A DNA stretch of 41,971 bases from an uncultured Verrucomicrobiales bacterium (lineage in GTDB: Bacteria > Verrucomicrobiota > Verrucomicrobiia > Verrucomicrobiales > DEV007), in NCBI GenBank assembly GCA_937922595.1, contig CALAIY010000035.1, positions 1-41,971 on the forward strand, in the 5' to 3' direction. Position numbers and translations under genes: made by a program. Each line of letters begins with the position of its first letter. Positions within the stretch are counted from its first letter, which is position 1. A model generated the notes under the pieces. The model was not told the DNA's origin. It did no database searches and saw nothing but the letters and a program-made list of their open reading frames with translations. Below are positions 1 through 7,765 of the stretch, in pieces.

Positions 1-846
1 GGCGCGATGGAAGGCGTCTTTGGTGTAGGGGCTGGATGACGGCTGTTGAAAGAGGCGGTCGCTGTTGGTTTCGTTTTCTGTGAAGAGCCAGGCCACACGG
101 TCTTCGGCGGCCAGTGTGTATTGGCCTGCGACCGGGTGATCGGCGACGACGGCCCCATCGCGGAGCGCCATCTCTGGCTTCTCTTCGACTTCGCGCATTG
201 GGCCGTTGGGGTAGCCCCAGCTCCAGGTGTTGCGGAACCAGAGGGTGGGGAGGAGGTGAAGGGGGGCTGCGTCTGGGCCGTGGTTGGTGGCGGAGATGCG
301 CCAGAGGATGTCTTCGGGGGCGCGTTTGGCGACTTCTTGGGTGATGTCGAAGTAGCGGTTTTCATCGAAGATGCCGGTGTCGGCGAGTTCGATTTCTTTT
401 TCTTGGCGGGTGGCTTTTAGGTTTGCGTCACGGATGTGGGCGTAGGGGTAGCGTGCGTGGGGGTATTTGTAGAGGGCTTTGGTGTAGGAGTGGGTGGGGG
501 TGGAATCGAGGTAGTAGTAGCATTCTTTGACGTCTTCTCCGTGGTTGCCTTCGTTGCCGGTGAGGCCGAAGAGGCGTTCTTTTAGGATGGTGTCTTGGCC
601 GTTCCAGAGGGCGGGGGCGAAGCAGAGGCGGCATTGGCGGTCTGACCAGCCTTGGAGGCCGTCTTCGCCCCAGCGGTAGGCGCGGCGGCGGGCGTGATCG
701 TGGGGGAAGCTTTCCCATGCGGAGCCGTCTTCGCTGTAGTCTTCGCGGACGGTGCCCCATTGGCGTTCGCTGAGGTAGGGGCCCCAGCGCTGCCAGTCTT
801 CGGTTCTTTCGTGGGCGGCGCGGAGGCGAGACTGTTCTAGATTCAT
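1..846 (-). CDS. GH63/MGH1-like glucosidase, N-terminal part (partial)
   Basis: The reading frame runs open from ATG at 846 down to base 1 (282 codons), so the gene continues outside the window. The protein starts MNLEQSRLRAAHERTEDWQR and contains WGPYLSERQWGTVREDYS, the DHARRRAYRWGEDG segment and the FAPALWNGQDTILKERLFGL segment. This is the N-terminal beta-sandwich pattern of large (about 880 residue) bacterial proteins annotated as glucosidase / MGH1-like glycoside hydrolase of family GH63. Such enzymes hydrolyse alpha-glucosidic or related linkages; the substrate cannot be told here, because the catalytic (alpha/alpha)6 domain lies outside the window. No signal peptide is visible, so it is probably cytoplasmic. 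The leader is C/T-rich with no Shine-Dalgarno sequence. Codons are C-ending, as in the neighbouring minus-strand genes. The family call rests on recognition of the N-terminal pattern only. Confidence 0.75.
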   Translation of the reverse strand, partial: MNLEQSRLRAAHERTEDWQRWGPYLSERQWGTVREDYSEDGSAWESFPHDHARRRAYRWGEDGLQGWSDRQCRLCFAPALWNGQDTILKERLFGLTGNEGNHGEDVKECYYYLDSTPTHSYTKALYKYPHARYPYAHIRDANLKATRQEKEIELADTGIFDENRYFDITQEVAKRAPEDILWRISATNHGPDAAPLHLLPTLWFRNTWSWGYPNGPMREVEEKPEMALRDGAVVADHPVAGQYTLAAEDRVAWLFTENETNSDRLFQQPSSSPYTKDAFHRA

Positions 847-863
847 TGGGAGGAGGTGAAAGG

Positions 864-934
864 TTTAAGGCTAAAGATGTAAGACTGGTGCTTCGGGAGG
901 AGAAGCTTGTGGGTCTTTAAGCTTTAGCCTTAAA
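864..934. repeat. 13-bp inverted repeat TTTAAGGCTAAAG in the glucosidase/ftsY gap
   Basis: TTTAAGGCTAAAG (864-876) is repeated in perfect inversion as CTTTAGCCTTAAA (922-934). The 45-base loop region is too long for a simple intrinsic terminator, and no T-run follows. The right arm continues into AAATCTTT and then a CTCCTTCTTCC run up to the ftsY stop codon. The left arm abuts the leader of the glucosidase gene. It could mark the end of the ftsY transcript or be one of the junction mini-repeats found elsewhere in the window. Confidence 0.6.
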
Positions 935-953
935 TCTTTGATGCTCCTTCTTC

Positions 954-1811
954 CTAAAGAATTTCTGCGACGAAGCGTTCTGCGTTGAAGAGCTCGAGCT
1001 TTTCGGGTTCTTCGCCGGTGCCGATGTAGCGGATGGGGAGGCCGAGTTCGTGGCGGATGGCGATTACGGCGCCGCCTTTTCCGGAGCCGTCGAGCTTGGT
1101 GACGATGATGCCGGTGAGATCGAGAATTTTGCTGAATTCGCGTGCCTGATTGAGGGCGTTTGAGCCGGTGGTGGCGTCGACGACGAGGAGGGTCTCGTGG
1201 GGGGCGGTGGGGTCCTGGCGGCCAAGCATGCGGTTGGTCTTGGCGAGTTCTTCCATGAGGTTGTGCCGATTGTGGAGGCGGCCTGCGGTGTCGCAGATGA
1301 GGAAGGGGGCGTTGGCGGAGAGGGCGGATTGGTAGGCGTCGTAGCAGACGGCGGCGGGATCGGCTCCGTATTCGGAGGCGACTACGGGGATGTGGAGGCG
1401 GTTTCCCCAGGCTTGGAGTTGCTCGATGGCGGCGGCGCGGAAGGTATCGGCGGCGGCGAGGACTGTGGTGTGGCCTTGGGCTTTGAGGTGGTGGCCGATT
1501 TTGGCGGTGGAGGTGGTCTTCCCGACTCCATTGACTCCGGCGATGAGGACGACGGTGGGTTTGCCGTCGGCGCGGGGGGTGAGGGGATCGGGATCACCGC
1601 CGTCTTTTTCGAGGATTGTGCGGATGCGATTGCGGCAGTGTTCGGCGAGGTCTTCGGGGGTGATTTTGCGGCTGGATTCCGAGAGGTCTTGGATGATTTC
1701 GGTGGTGAGCTTGATTCCGAGGTCGGCGGCGATGAGGGTTTCTTCGAGTTCGTCCCAATCGATTTTGGGTTTGCTTGAGAATTTCTCGACGAGTTTACGG
1801 AAGAACGACAT
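954..1811 (-). CDS. ftsY: Signal recognition particle receptor FtsY
   Basis: SRP receptor GTPase of 285 residues that docks SRP-ribosome complexes at the inner membrane for cotranslational insertion. The NG core is complete. A helical N domain covers about residues 1-80. The P-loop GVNGVGKT is at 92-99, DTFRAAA at 122-128, DTAGR at 174-178, TKLDGSGKGG at 238-247 and the closing GTGEEPEKLELF near 264-275. The acidic A domain of enterobacterial FtsY is absent, as in many bacteria. Membrane contact would rest on the amphipathic start MSFFRKLVEKF, which supports this ATG. The gene is last in a ribH-nusB-ftsY minus-strand run, 19 bases behind nusB. The leader before ATG is C-rich with no Shine-Dalgarno sequence. 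Confidence 0.97.
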   Translation of the reverse strand: MSFFRKLVEKFSSKPKIDWDELEETLIAADLGIKLTTEIIQDLSESSRKITPEDLAEHCRNRIRTILEKDGGDPDPLTPRADGKPTVVLIAGVNGVGKTTSTAKIGHHLKAQGHTTVLAAADTFRAAAIEQLQAWGNRLHIPVVASEYGADPAAVCYDAYQSALSANAPFLICDTAGRLHNRHNLMEELAKTNRMLGRQDPTAPHETLLVVDATTGSNALNQAREFSKILDLTGIIVTKLDGSGKGGAVIAIRHELGLPIRYIGTGEEPEKLELFNAERFVAEIL

Positions 1812-1830
1812 GGGGGACGCGTGGGTGCGC

Positions 1831-2253
1831 TTAGGCGCGGATGTGGTCTTTGGAGACGCGATCGAGGATGCCGTTTACGAATTTTGCGCTTTCGGTGTTA
1901 CTGAGGCGGCGGGCGACTTCGATGGCTTCATTGATGGCGACGGGGACGGGGACATCGGAGGTGTGAAGAATTTCGTAGACGGCGACGCGTAGGATATTGC
2001 GATCGATGGTGGAGAAGCGCTCGAGTGAGAAGTTTTCGGATGCGCCTTCGAGGATGGGATCGATTTGATCGATGTGCTGGAGGACGCCGCTGATGAGGGC
2101 GTTTCCGAAGGAGCGGACGTTGTCTTTGGCGGTGCGGATCGTCCAGAATTGGGCGAGGGCTTCGGCTTCGGCGGAGCTGTCTGCCCCGGGCGCAATGTCG
2201 CGGCTGTAGAGGAATTGGGCGGCTGCTTCGCGGCCATCGCGGCGGACTCCCAT
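1831..2253 (-). CDS. nusB: Transcription antitermination protein NusB
   Basis: NusB is an all-helical RNA-binding protein. With NusE (S10) it binds boxA in rRNA leaders and supports antitermination. The 140 residues match the usual length. The start MGVRRDGREAAAQFLYS and the C-terminal stretch around INEAIEVARRLSNTESAKF, ending in VNGILDRV, are the diagnostic parts of the fold. ATG lies 3 bases after the ribH stop, so translation is probably coupled. The ribH-nusB adjacency is very common in bacteria and supports both calls. Confidence 0.96.
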   Translation of the reverse strand: MGVRRDGREAAAQFLYSRDIAPGADSSAEAEALAQFWTIRTAKDNVRSFGNALISGVLQHIDQIDPILEGASENFSLERFSTIDRNILRVAVYEILHTSDVPVPVAINEAIEVARRLSNTESAKFVNGILDRVSKDHIRA

Positions 2254-2256
2254 GAT

Positions 2257-2754
2257 CTAGGAATTAGCAGGGTAAGTGGTTTCGAGCTGGGTGAAGAGAT
2301 CCATAATACTGAGGGCGGCGCGGGCGGCTTCGGTGCCACGATTGATTTCGGTGCCGAAGCATCGGGCGTGGGCTTGGGCTTCGTTTTCAACGAGAAGGAT
2401 CTGATTGATCACGGGCTTGAGGTGGGCTTTGGCGGTGTCCTGAAGGGCGGAGGCTGCGGTGTGGGCGATGAGATCGGCGTGGGCGGTCTCTCCTTGGACG
2501 ATGAGGCCTAGGGTGATGATGACGTCGGGCTTTGCTCGGGTGGCGACAAATTCGGCGCAGACGGGAATTTCACCGGCTCCGGGGACGCGGTATACGGGGA
2601 CGATGGCGTTCGGGATGATGGCGGCGATTTCCGCTCTGGCGGATTCGACGAGGGCATCGACGTAGGGTTTGTTAAAAACACTCGCGATGATTGCGATGGT
2701 ATTGCGCGCGCTTGTGGAGACGCGTGGTTGCCGGGGAAGGGTGCCTACTGCCAT
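2257..2754 (-). CDS. ribH: 6,7-dimethyl-8-ribityllumazine synthase
   Basis: Lumazine synthase condenses 5-amino-6-ribitylaminouracil with 3,4-dihydroxy-2-butanone 4-phosphate, the penultimate step of riboflavin synthesis. It usually assembles as a 60-mer or pentamer. The 165-residue protein shows ASVFNKPYVDALVESA near 25-40, the substrate-binding GAGEIPVCAEFVA loop near 60-72, TLGLIVQGETAHADLIA near 80-97 with the catalytic His, and CFGTEINRGTEAARAALSI near 131-150. The canonical segment is GxVIxGxTxHxxxI, here read as LIVQGETAHADLI. It is the first gene of the ribH-nusB-ftsY run. The leader is strongly C/T-rich (CACCCTCTCCCTCCC before ATG) and lacks a Shine-Dalgarno sequence. No FMN riboswitch was seen upstream. 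Confidence 0.96.
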   Translation of the reverse strand: MAVGTLPRQPRVSTSARNTIAIIASVFNKPYVDALVESARAEIAAIIPNAIVPVYRVPGAGEIPVCAEFVATRAKPDVIITLGLIVQGETAHADLIAHTAASALQDTAKAHLKPVINQILLVENEAQAHARCFGTEINRGTEAARAALSIMDLFTQLETTYPANS

Positions 2755-2809
2755 GGGAGGGAGAGGGTGGCGAGGGTGAGCCTGGAGGGAAGCGAATTTT
2801 TGAGCGGGA

Positions 2810-2830
2810 GCCGAAAGATTTTCTTTCGGC
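2810..2830. other. Perfect 8-bp hairpin upstream of ribH
   Basis: GCCGAAAG (2810-2817), loop ATTTT, then CTTTCGGC (2823-2830) form a perfect stem. It lies between the TPR gene end (2894) and the ribH start (2754). No T-run follows on either strand, so a classical intrinsic terminator is not supported. It may help end the TPR transcript or be a leader element of the ribH operon. Confidence 0.5.
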
Positions 2831-2893
2831 GAGTAGGGTGCTTACGAACGGAGTTGTTCGATTGCGGTGGTGCCTTGTGAGCGCTTGCGGGGA

Positions 2894-3697
2894 TTAGAGG
2901 GTGTCGATCCAGCCTGCTTCGATGAGGGAGTCGCGGAATACTTCGATTTGGCCGACACTGTAGATTTTGTTGGCGGAGGCCATCCAGGATTCTGCGTCTG
3001 TGGTGTCGTCTTTGGCGTAGGCGATGGCGGCGTGGCCGAGGTGAAAGATGGGGGTGTCGTCGAGGTAGGTGAAGGTGTCTAGCTGGGCTTGGGCTCCTTG
3101 GATGTCGTTTTGCTTCAAGCGGCAGATGATGAGCTTGAATTCGAGGAGTCGCTTTGTGCCGAGATCCATTTCAGGGAAATCGGTGAGGAGTTGTTTGAAG
3201 CTTTTTTCGGATTTTGGGTATTCCTTGGTGACGAATTCGATTTCGGCGAGATTGAATTGGGCGTGAAAGATGCCGGGGCGGAGTGCGATGGCTTTTTCGA
3301 ACTGCTTGCGTGCGGTCTCGAAGTCTTTCATCTTGGTGTAGGCGGCACCTCGGAGGTTGTAGATCTGGAAGAGTTCTGGGGCGATTTGCTCGGCGTCGAT
3401 GAGCTTGGATAGGCCTTCTTGGAGGCGGATGCCTCCGATGAAGCGAGAGGCGTCGTCGAGGAGCTTGCCGAGTTTTTCGCGATCTTCTTTGGTGAGATCT
3501 GCGAGTGCGGGGTCTGTTTCTTGCGACGTAACGGAAGTGACGCTGCCTTTGGGAAGCTCGATTTCGGGGACAGCTTCAGTTGCCTCGGGAGCCTCGGCTG
3601 TCTCAGGAGCTTCCGTGATTTCGGGGACGTCAAGCTGGGCGAGTGCAACGGTGGCGAGGGATAGAAAGGCGAATCCGGTGGCGGAAGTGGTCTTCAT
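2894..3697 (-). CDS. Secreted TPR-repeat protein
   Basis: A 267-residue protein with a signal peptide (MKTTSATGFAFLSLATVALA, probable cleavage ALA-Q at 20/21). After it comes a low-complexity Pro/Glu/Ala/Thr linker at about 24-50, with PEITEAPETAEAPEATEA. From about residue 60 helical tetratricopeptide-type repeats follow, clearest in the segment with YNLRGAAYTKMKDFETARKQ and in FNLAEIEFVTKEYPKSEKSF. TPRs are protein-protein interaction scaffolds; the partner is unknown. The protein is predicted to act in the periplasm or at the outer membrane. It is transcribed separately from ribH (139-base gap). No enzymatic motif is visible. Confidence 0.85.
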   Translation of the reverse strand: MKTTSATGFAFLSLATVALAQLDVPEITEAPETAEAPEATEAVPEIELPKGSVTSVTSQETDPALADLTKEDREKLGKLLDDASRFIGGIRLQEGLSKLIDAEQIAPELFQIYNLRGAAYTKMKDFETARKQFEKAIALRPGIFHAQFNLAEIEFVTKEYPKSEKSFKQLLTDFPEMDLGTKRLLEFKLIICRLKQNDIQGAQAQLDTFTYLDDTPIFHLGHAAIAYAKDDTTDAESWMASANKIYSVGQIEVFRDSLIEAGWIDTL

Positions 3698-3782
3698 AGA
3701 GTGTGGGTCTTAAATCGGCAAAAAAGGGAGTTTCCCCAGGATGGTAGCCCTGTCGTTGGGAGTGGCAACCGTCTAGCGGGCA

Positions 3783-3820
3783 CAAAAAAAACGCAGCCCG
3801 CCAAGAGTGGCGGGCTGCGT
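3783..3820 (-). terminator. Strong intrinsic terminator of the Gfo/Idh gene
   Basis: Read on the minus strand, ACGCAGCCCGCC, a 6-base loop and GGCGGGCTGCGT form a perfect 12-bp GC-rich stem (3791-3820). Eight T follow (complement of the A-run 3783-3790). It lies 25 bases past the Gfo/Idh stop codon, with the correct polarity for that gene. Confidence 0.95.
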
Positions 3821-3844
3821 CTGAGAGTGTGGAGGATTCGAGGC

Positions 3845-5209
3845 TTATGCGAATGGATCGAATTGGCCGGGAACGGGGGCAGGGTAGAGGCCGTCCGGTC
3901 CAGCTTTTACGGGGGGGACGCTGGCTGGAGTGAGCTTATCGAGGCCGGGGAAGAGTTCGGTGCCTTTCTCCATGGCTTCATCCCATTTTACGATTTTGCC
4001 GGAGTAGGTGGCGTAGCGACCAAGGATTGCTGTGAAGGTGGATTCGGCGGTGTAGACGGCGTTGTTGATCGGCTTGTCCTGGCGGATGTGCTCTTGGAGG
4101 ACGTCGTGCTCGGTCTGGTAGGGATCGGGATCTTCTTTGCCGCGGTAGCGCCAGATTTTTGAGCCGTCGAGGCCGGTGATGTTTGCTTTGGGGCGACCGC
4201 TGATTTCGAGGCGGCCTTTTGTGCCGGTGAATTGCTCGAAGACGGCGGAATAGGTTCCCTTCTGGTGGCGAGATTGGCTATTGATGATTTGGCCGCCGGG
4301 GTAGTGGAATTCGACGTAGTGGTGATCGAAGATTTCGCCGAAGTCGGATTCGTCTTTGCGGATTTCGCGTCCGCCCATGCCTTGGGCGTGGACGGGGTGA
4401 GCGCCGATGAACCAGTTGGCGATGTCGATATTGTGGACGTGCTGCTCGACGATGTGATCGCCGCACATCCAATTGAAGTAATACCAGTTGTACATTTGGT
4501 ATTCGAGCTCTGTGGCGGGACGGCCGAGGGCTTTTTCTACAGCATCGCGTGAGCGAACCCAGACGCCGCCGCTATTCCAGTAGATTTGGCCGGAGACGAT
4601 GTCGCCAATGGCACCTTCTTCGGCGACTTTTTTAAGTGATTCTTTGTAGACGTTTTGGTAGCGGCGCTGGAGGCCGCAGACGACTTTAAGGCCTTTTTTA
4701 TCAGCTTCTTTGGCGGCGGCGAGGACGCGACGAACACCGGGCGCATCTACGGCGACGGGTTTCTCCATGAAGACGTGTTTCCCCTGGCGAATGGCTTCTT
4801 CGAAGTGAATCGGACGGAAGCCTGGAGGTGTGGCTAGAATTACGAGATCGGCTTGGGCGATCGCGTCTTTGTAGGAGTCGGGGCCGATGAATTTTTGATC
4901 GTCGCCAACTTTTACTTTGCCTTCGTGCTGCTTTTTGAGGTTGGAGAGGGAGGTCTCTAGGCGATCTGAGAACATGTCTGCCATGGCGACGAGCTCGACG
5001 CCTTCACCGTTCATTGCTTGGTTTGCGGCACCAGAGCCACGTCCTCCGCACCCGACAACGGCGAGCTTAATGGTGTCGCTGCCAGAGAAATTGCCGCGTG
5101 CAGACAGGGGAAGAGAGGCGGCAGCACCGGCGATCGCCGCCGTCTGCGCAAACGAGCGGCGGTTCATGGTCGGGAGACCGTTGATGGAGGGAGTGGAGTC
5201 GTTGTTCAT
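3845..5209 (-). CDS. Tat-exported Gfo/Idh/MocA family oxidoreductase
   Basis: Predicted NAD(P)-dependent sugar or polyol oxidoreductase of 454 residues. From the ATG at 5209 there is a twin-arginine signal, NRRSFAQTAAIAGAAASLPL. After it come the Rossmann motif VVGCGGRGSGAAN, the EKPVAVDAPGVRR motif (Gfo/Idh active-site Lys region, EKP) and GLQRRYQNVY. The C-terminal alpha/beta domain holds the WMCGDHIVEQHVHNIDIANW stretch. Exported Gfo/Idh proteins of this length are highly characteristic of Planctomycetes and Verrucomicrobia and are thought to act on extracytoplasmic sugars. ATG at 5167 (MNRRSF) is an equally possible start. The longer frame up to 5359 overlaps the divergent gene's promoter region and is unlikely. 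It is monocistronic and followed by the terminator at 3783-3820. Confidence 0.93.
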   Translation of the reverse strand: MNNDSTPSINGLPTMNRRSFAQTAAIAGAAASLPLSARGNFSGSDTIKLAVVGCGGRGSGAANQAMNGEGVELVAMADMFSDRLETSLSNLKKQHEGKVKVGDDQKFIGPDSYKDAIAQADLVILATPPGFRPIHFEEAIRQGKHVFMEKPVAVDAPGVRRVLAAAKEADKKGLKVVCGLQRRYQNVYKESLKKVAEEGAIGDIVSGQIYWNSGGVWVRSRDAVEKALGRPATELEYQMYNWYYFNWMCGDHIVEQHVHNIDIANWFIGAHPVHAQGMGGREIRKDESDFGEIFDHHYVEFHYPGGQIINSQSRHQKGTYSAVFEQFTGTKGRLEISGRPKANITGLDGSKIWRYRGKEDPDPYQTEHDVLQEHIRQDKPINNAVYTAESTFTAILGRYATYSGKIVKWDEAMEKGTELFPGLDKLTPASVPPVKAGPDGLYPAPVPGQFDPFA

Positions 5210-5333
5210 GATGGGGTAATATGATTGAATGAAGGACGGGTGCGGGAATGTGCCAGGAGTTTTTTCGGAGAACCCGCAAGTTTTAAATTTACGGAATACT
5301 GGCTGGATTCTTGCGGTAAGTCTTGAATTTACT

Positions 5334-6446
5334 ATGGAAACTCCCCGCTCGGTTCTCATCGCGTTTGATAAATTTAAAGGTTCTTTCTCGGGGGAGGAAG
5401 CTTGCGAGGCGGCGAGAAGGGGGGTGAAACGACGCTGGCCTTTGGCGGAAACGCATGTGTGCCCGATTGCGGATGGTGGCGAAGGGACTGCGGAGACGTT
5501 GCTGGCGGTTTTTGGTGGTAGGTGGGTTTCGGTGGAGGTGGATGATCCGCTTGGGCGAAAGGTGGCGGCGAGGTATGCTTTTACGGATAGTGGCCTTGCG
5601 GTGCTGGAGATGAGTGAGGCTAGTGGACTCTGGCGTTGTGACCCGGATGAGCGTAATCCTGACGTGGCATCGACTTATGGAACGGGACAGATGGTGCGTC
5701 ATGCCGTACAAGTCTCGGGCGCGACTTCTGTGCTCATCGGGATCGGCGGGAGTGCGACAAATGATGGGGGGACGGGATTTGCGCGAGCGATGGGTGTATT
5801 ATTTCTCAATGGAGCTGGCGAAGAATTGCTCGATCTTCCGAGGGATATTCTAGAAATTCGGAAAATTGATACTTCGCGAGTGCTTGAGGCTTCCGATCTA
5901 GTGGCGGCCTGTGATGTGACGAATCCGCTTTTGGGGCGAAATGGTGCGACCCATGTCTTTGGCCGGCAGAAGGGAGTGGTGGACGCTGAATTTCACGAAA
6001 GACGATTGAGGCACTTGGCGGACGTCGTGGAAGATGGACTGGGCAAATCGCTGCGCGAATCAGCGGGCGCTGGTGCTGCAGGCGGATTGGGATTTGGGTT
6101 GATGGCATTTACTGGATGCGCGCTTAAGCCTGGGTTCGATCTTGTCGCGGAGGCGTTGGAGCTTGAGTCTAAGATTAGTGGGGCAGACCTCGTGCTTACC
6201 GGGGAGGGGAGTCTTGATGCGCAGACGGCATCTGGAAAAGGGCCTGCAGGCGTTGGCATCTTGGCGAAAAAAGTGGGCGTCCCGGTGCATGCTTTTGCTG
6301 GGCGTGTGGCTAATCGTGAGGTTGTGGAGCCATTTTTTGATTCGGCGACGGAAATTATGCCGGAGGGGTGGACTCTTGCGCAATCGATGGAGGCGGGAAG
6401 CACGCTGCTTGAAAAGGCGGTTTTCGCGGCGGAGTCTCTTGAATGA
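5334..6446 (+). CDS. Glycerate kinase (GlxK/GarK family)
   Basis: Phosphorylates D-glycerate to phosphoglycerate, feeding glyoxylate or sugar-acid breakdown into glycolysis. The 370-residue protein starts METPRSVLIAFDKFKGSFS, the classic N-terminal DKFKGSxS motif. It has CPIADGGEGTAETL near 40-53, GIGGSATNDGGTGFARAMG near 140-158, GAAGGLGFGL near 246-255 and TGEGSLDAQTASGKGP near 290-305. ATG at 5334 is chosen because the conserved N terminus begins there; the frame also extends to 5229 without conserved sequence. The stop overlaps the next start (ATGA, 6443-6446), so it is coupled to the transporter, which suggests uptake and use of a linked acid. Third codon positions are G/T-rich, unlike the C-ending codons of the minus-strand genes before it. 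Confidence 0.95.
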   Translation: METPRSVLIAFDKFKGSFSGEEACEAARRGVKRRWPLAETHVCPIADGGEGTAETLLAVFGGRWVSVEVDDPLGRKVAARYAFTDSGLAVLEMSEASGLWRCDPDERNPDVASTYGTGQMVRHAVQVSGATSVLIGIGGSATNDGGTGFARAMGVLFLNGAGEELLDLPRDILEIRKIDTSRVLEASDLVAACDVTNPLLGRNGATHVFGRQKGVVDAEFHERRLRHLADVVEDGLGKSLRESAGAGAAGGLGFGLMAFTGCALKPGFDLVAEALELESKISGADLVLTGEGSLDAQTASGKGPAGVGILAKKVGVPVHAFAGRVANREVVEPFFDSATEIMPEGWTLAQSMEAGSTLLEKAVFAAESLE

Positions 6447-7756
6447 CCAATACAAACGAACGCGCTGAGAAAGGCCATTGGTGGATCTTAACTGCACTTA
6501 TCCTTGGCGTGATTGTGGGGCTAGTCGTGAATAAGACGGGTGGCTCCGAATCATGGGCTGCTTCGTTTCAATTCATTGGCGACCTTTTCTTGCGGCTGCT
6601 CAAGATGGTGATTGTCCCACTGATTTTTTCATCAATCGTTGTCGGGATTGCCGGGCTTGGGAAAATTGAGGGGTTCGGGCGGCTTGGAGCTAAGACCTTT
6701 GGTTATTACGCGCTCACGAGTTTTTTCTCAATCGTGGTGGGGCTTGCTGTGGTGAATTTGGTAAAACCGGGTCTTACAAATGGGCAGCCTGATCCCGAGA
6801 TTTTAGCGATCATTCAGAACCAATCGGCTGAAAAGCTCGCTGCGGCTGAGATGAAGATGGAAAGTGCGACCACGGTGGGGCTCGGTGTTGTCCCCGATTT
6901 ACTTCAGCGGATGATACCTCCGAATATCCTTGCCGCCGCGTCTAATAACAGTGCAATGCTTGCGCTCATCTTCGTCGCCTTGATGACGGCGTTTGCCTTG
7001 GCGGGAATGACGGGCGCGCCGCGTGATCATCTCCTTGGTTTTTTCGAGGGATTAAATACGCTCACTCTCATTATTACGAAATGGATTATGAAGACCGCGC
7101 CTATTGGTGTCTTTGGGCTCATCGCGGCGATTGTGGCTAAGACTGGGCTTGATATTTTTGGGAAACTTGCGGCTTACTTCTTTACCGTTGTTGCTGCGCT
7201 TGGAATTCACCTATTCATCATCCTTCCGCTAGTGCTCTATCTTGTCGCACGAGTGAAGCCTTGGCGTCATTTCTCCGCGATGCGCCCCGCGCTTCTTACT
7301 GCTTTTTCCACTGCGAGTTCCTCGGCGACGCTTCCGGTGTCCATGCGTTGCATTCAAGAAAATGCGGGGGTCTCAAAGCGTGTGACTAGCTTTACGGTGC
7401 CGCTTGGTGCGACGGTGAATATGGACGGGACTGCGCTTTACGAATGCGTTGCGGTGCTATTTGTTGCGCAAGTCCTTGGGCAGGGAATGGACTTTGCGGG
7501 GCAATTCATGGTGGTTGTCCTGGCGCTAATGACTAGTATTGGCGTTGCTGGGGTGCCTTCGGCGAGTCTTGTTGCGATCATTATTATTCTAAATAACACA
7601 GGCATTGAAGGGGCCGCAGGAGCGATTGCTGCGATCCTAGCGGTTGATCGCCCGCTGGATATGGCTCGCACTGCGGTGAATATCTTTTCCGATTCCTGTG
7701 GAGCGGTTGTGATTGCAAATAGCGAAGGAGAAGAGCTTGAGCCACTGCGGAGCTAA
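6443..7756 (+). CDS. Dicarboxylate/amino acid:cation symporter (DAACS family)
   Basis: Inner-membrane Na+ or H+ coupled symporter of 437 residues related to GltP, GltT and DctA. Eight or so hydrophobic segments are visible. The re-entrant hairpin HP1 motif SSSATLPVSMRC lies at about 292-303 and the TM7 motif GATVNMDGTALYE at about 324-336. A C-terminal VNIFSDSCGAVVIANSEGEE segment carries the Asp and Asn that bind the substrate carboxylate and amino group in the family. Its start overlaps the glycerate kinase stop by 4 bases (ATGA). From that coupling I infer that a C3/C4 acid such as glycerate or a dicarboxylate could be the cargo, but glutamate or aspartate cannot be excluded. Confidence 0.93.
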   Translation: MTNTNERAEKGHWWILTALILGVIVGLVVNKTGGSESWAASFQFIGDLFLRLLKMVIVPLIFSSIVVGIAGLGKIEGFGRLGAKTFGYYALTSFFSIVVGLAVVNLVKPGLTNGQPDPEILAIIQNQSAEKLAAAEMKMESATTVGLGVVPDLLQRMIPPNILAAASNNSAMLALIFVALMTAFALAGMTGAPRDHLLGFFEGLNTLTLIITKWIMKTAPIGVFGLIAAIVAKTGLDIFGKLAAYFFTVVAALGIHLFIILPLVLYLVARVKPWRHFSAMRPALLTAFSTASSSATLPVSMRCIQENAGVSKRVTSFTVPLGATVNMDGTALYECVAVLFVAQVLGQGMDFAGQFMVVVLALMTSIGVAGVPSASLVAIIIILNNTGIEGAAGAIAAILAVDRPLDMARTAVNIFSDSCGAVVIANSEGEELEPLRS

Positions 7757-7765
7757 TTTTTACAT

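Noticed and set aside
1197..1778. A 193-codon frame opposite ftsY
   Set aside because: Antisense of a C-ending gene; product is Gly/Val/Phe repeats without a fold.
5229..5333. N-terminal extension of glycerate kinase
   Set aside because: Not conserved and lies in the divergent promoter gap; DKFKGS starts a few residues after the ATG at 5334.
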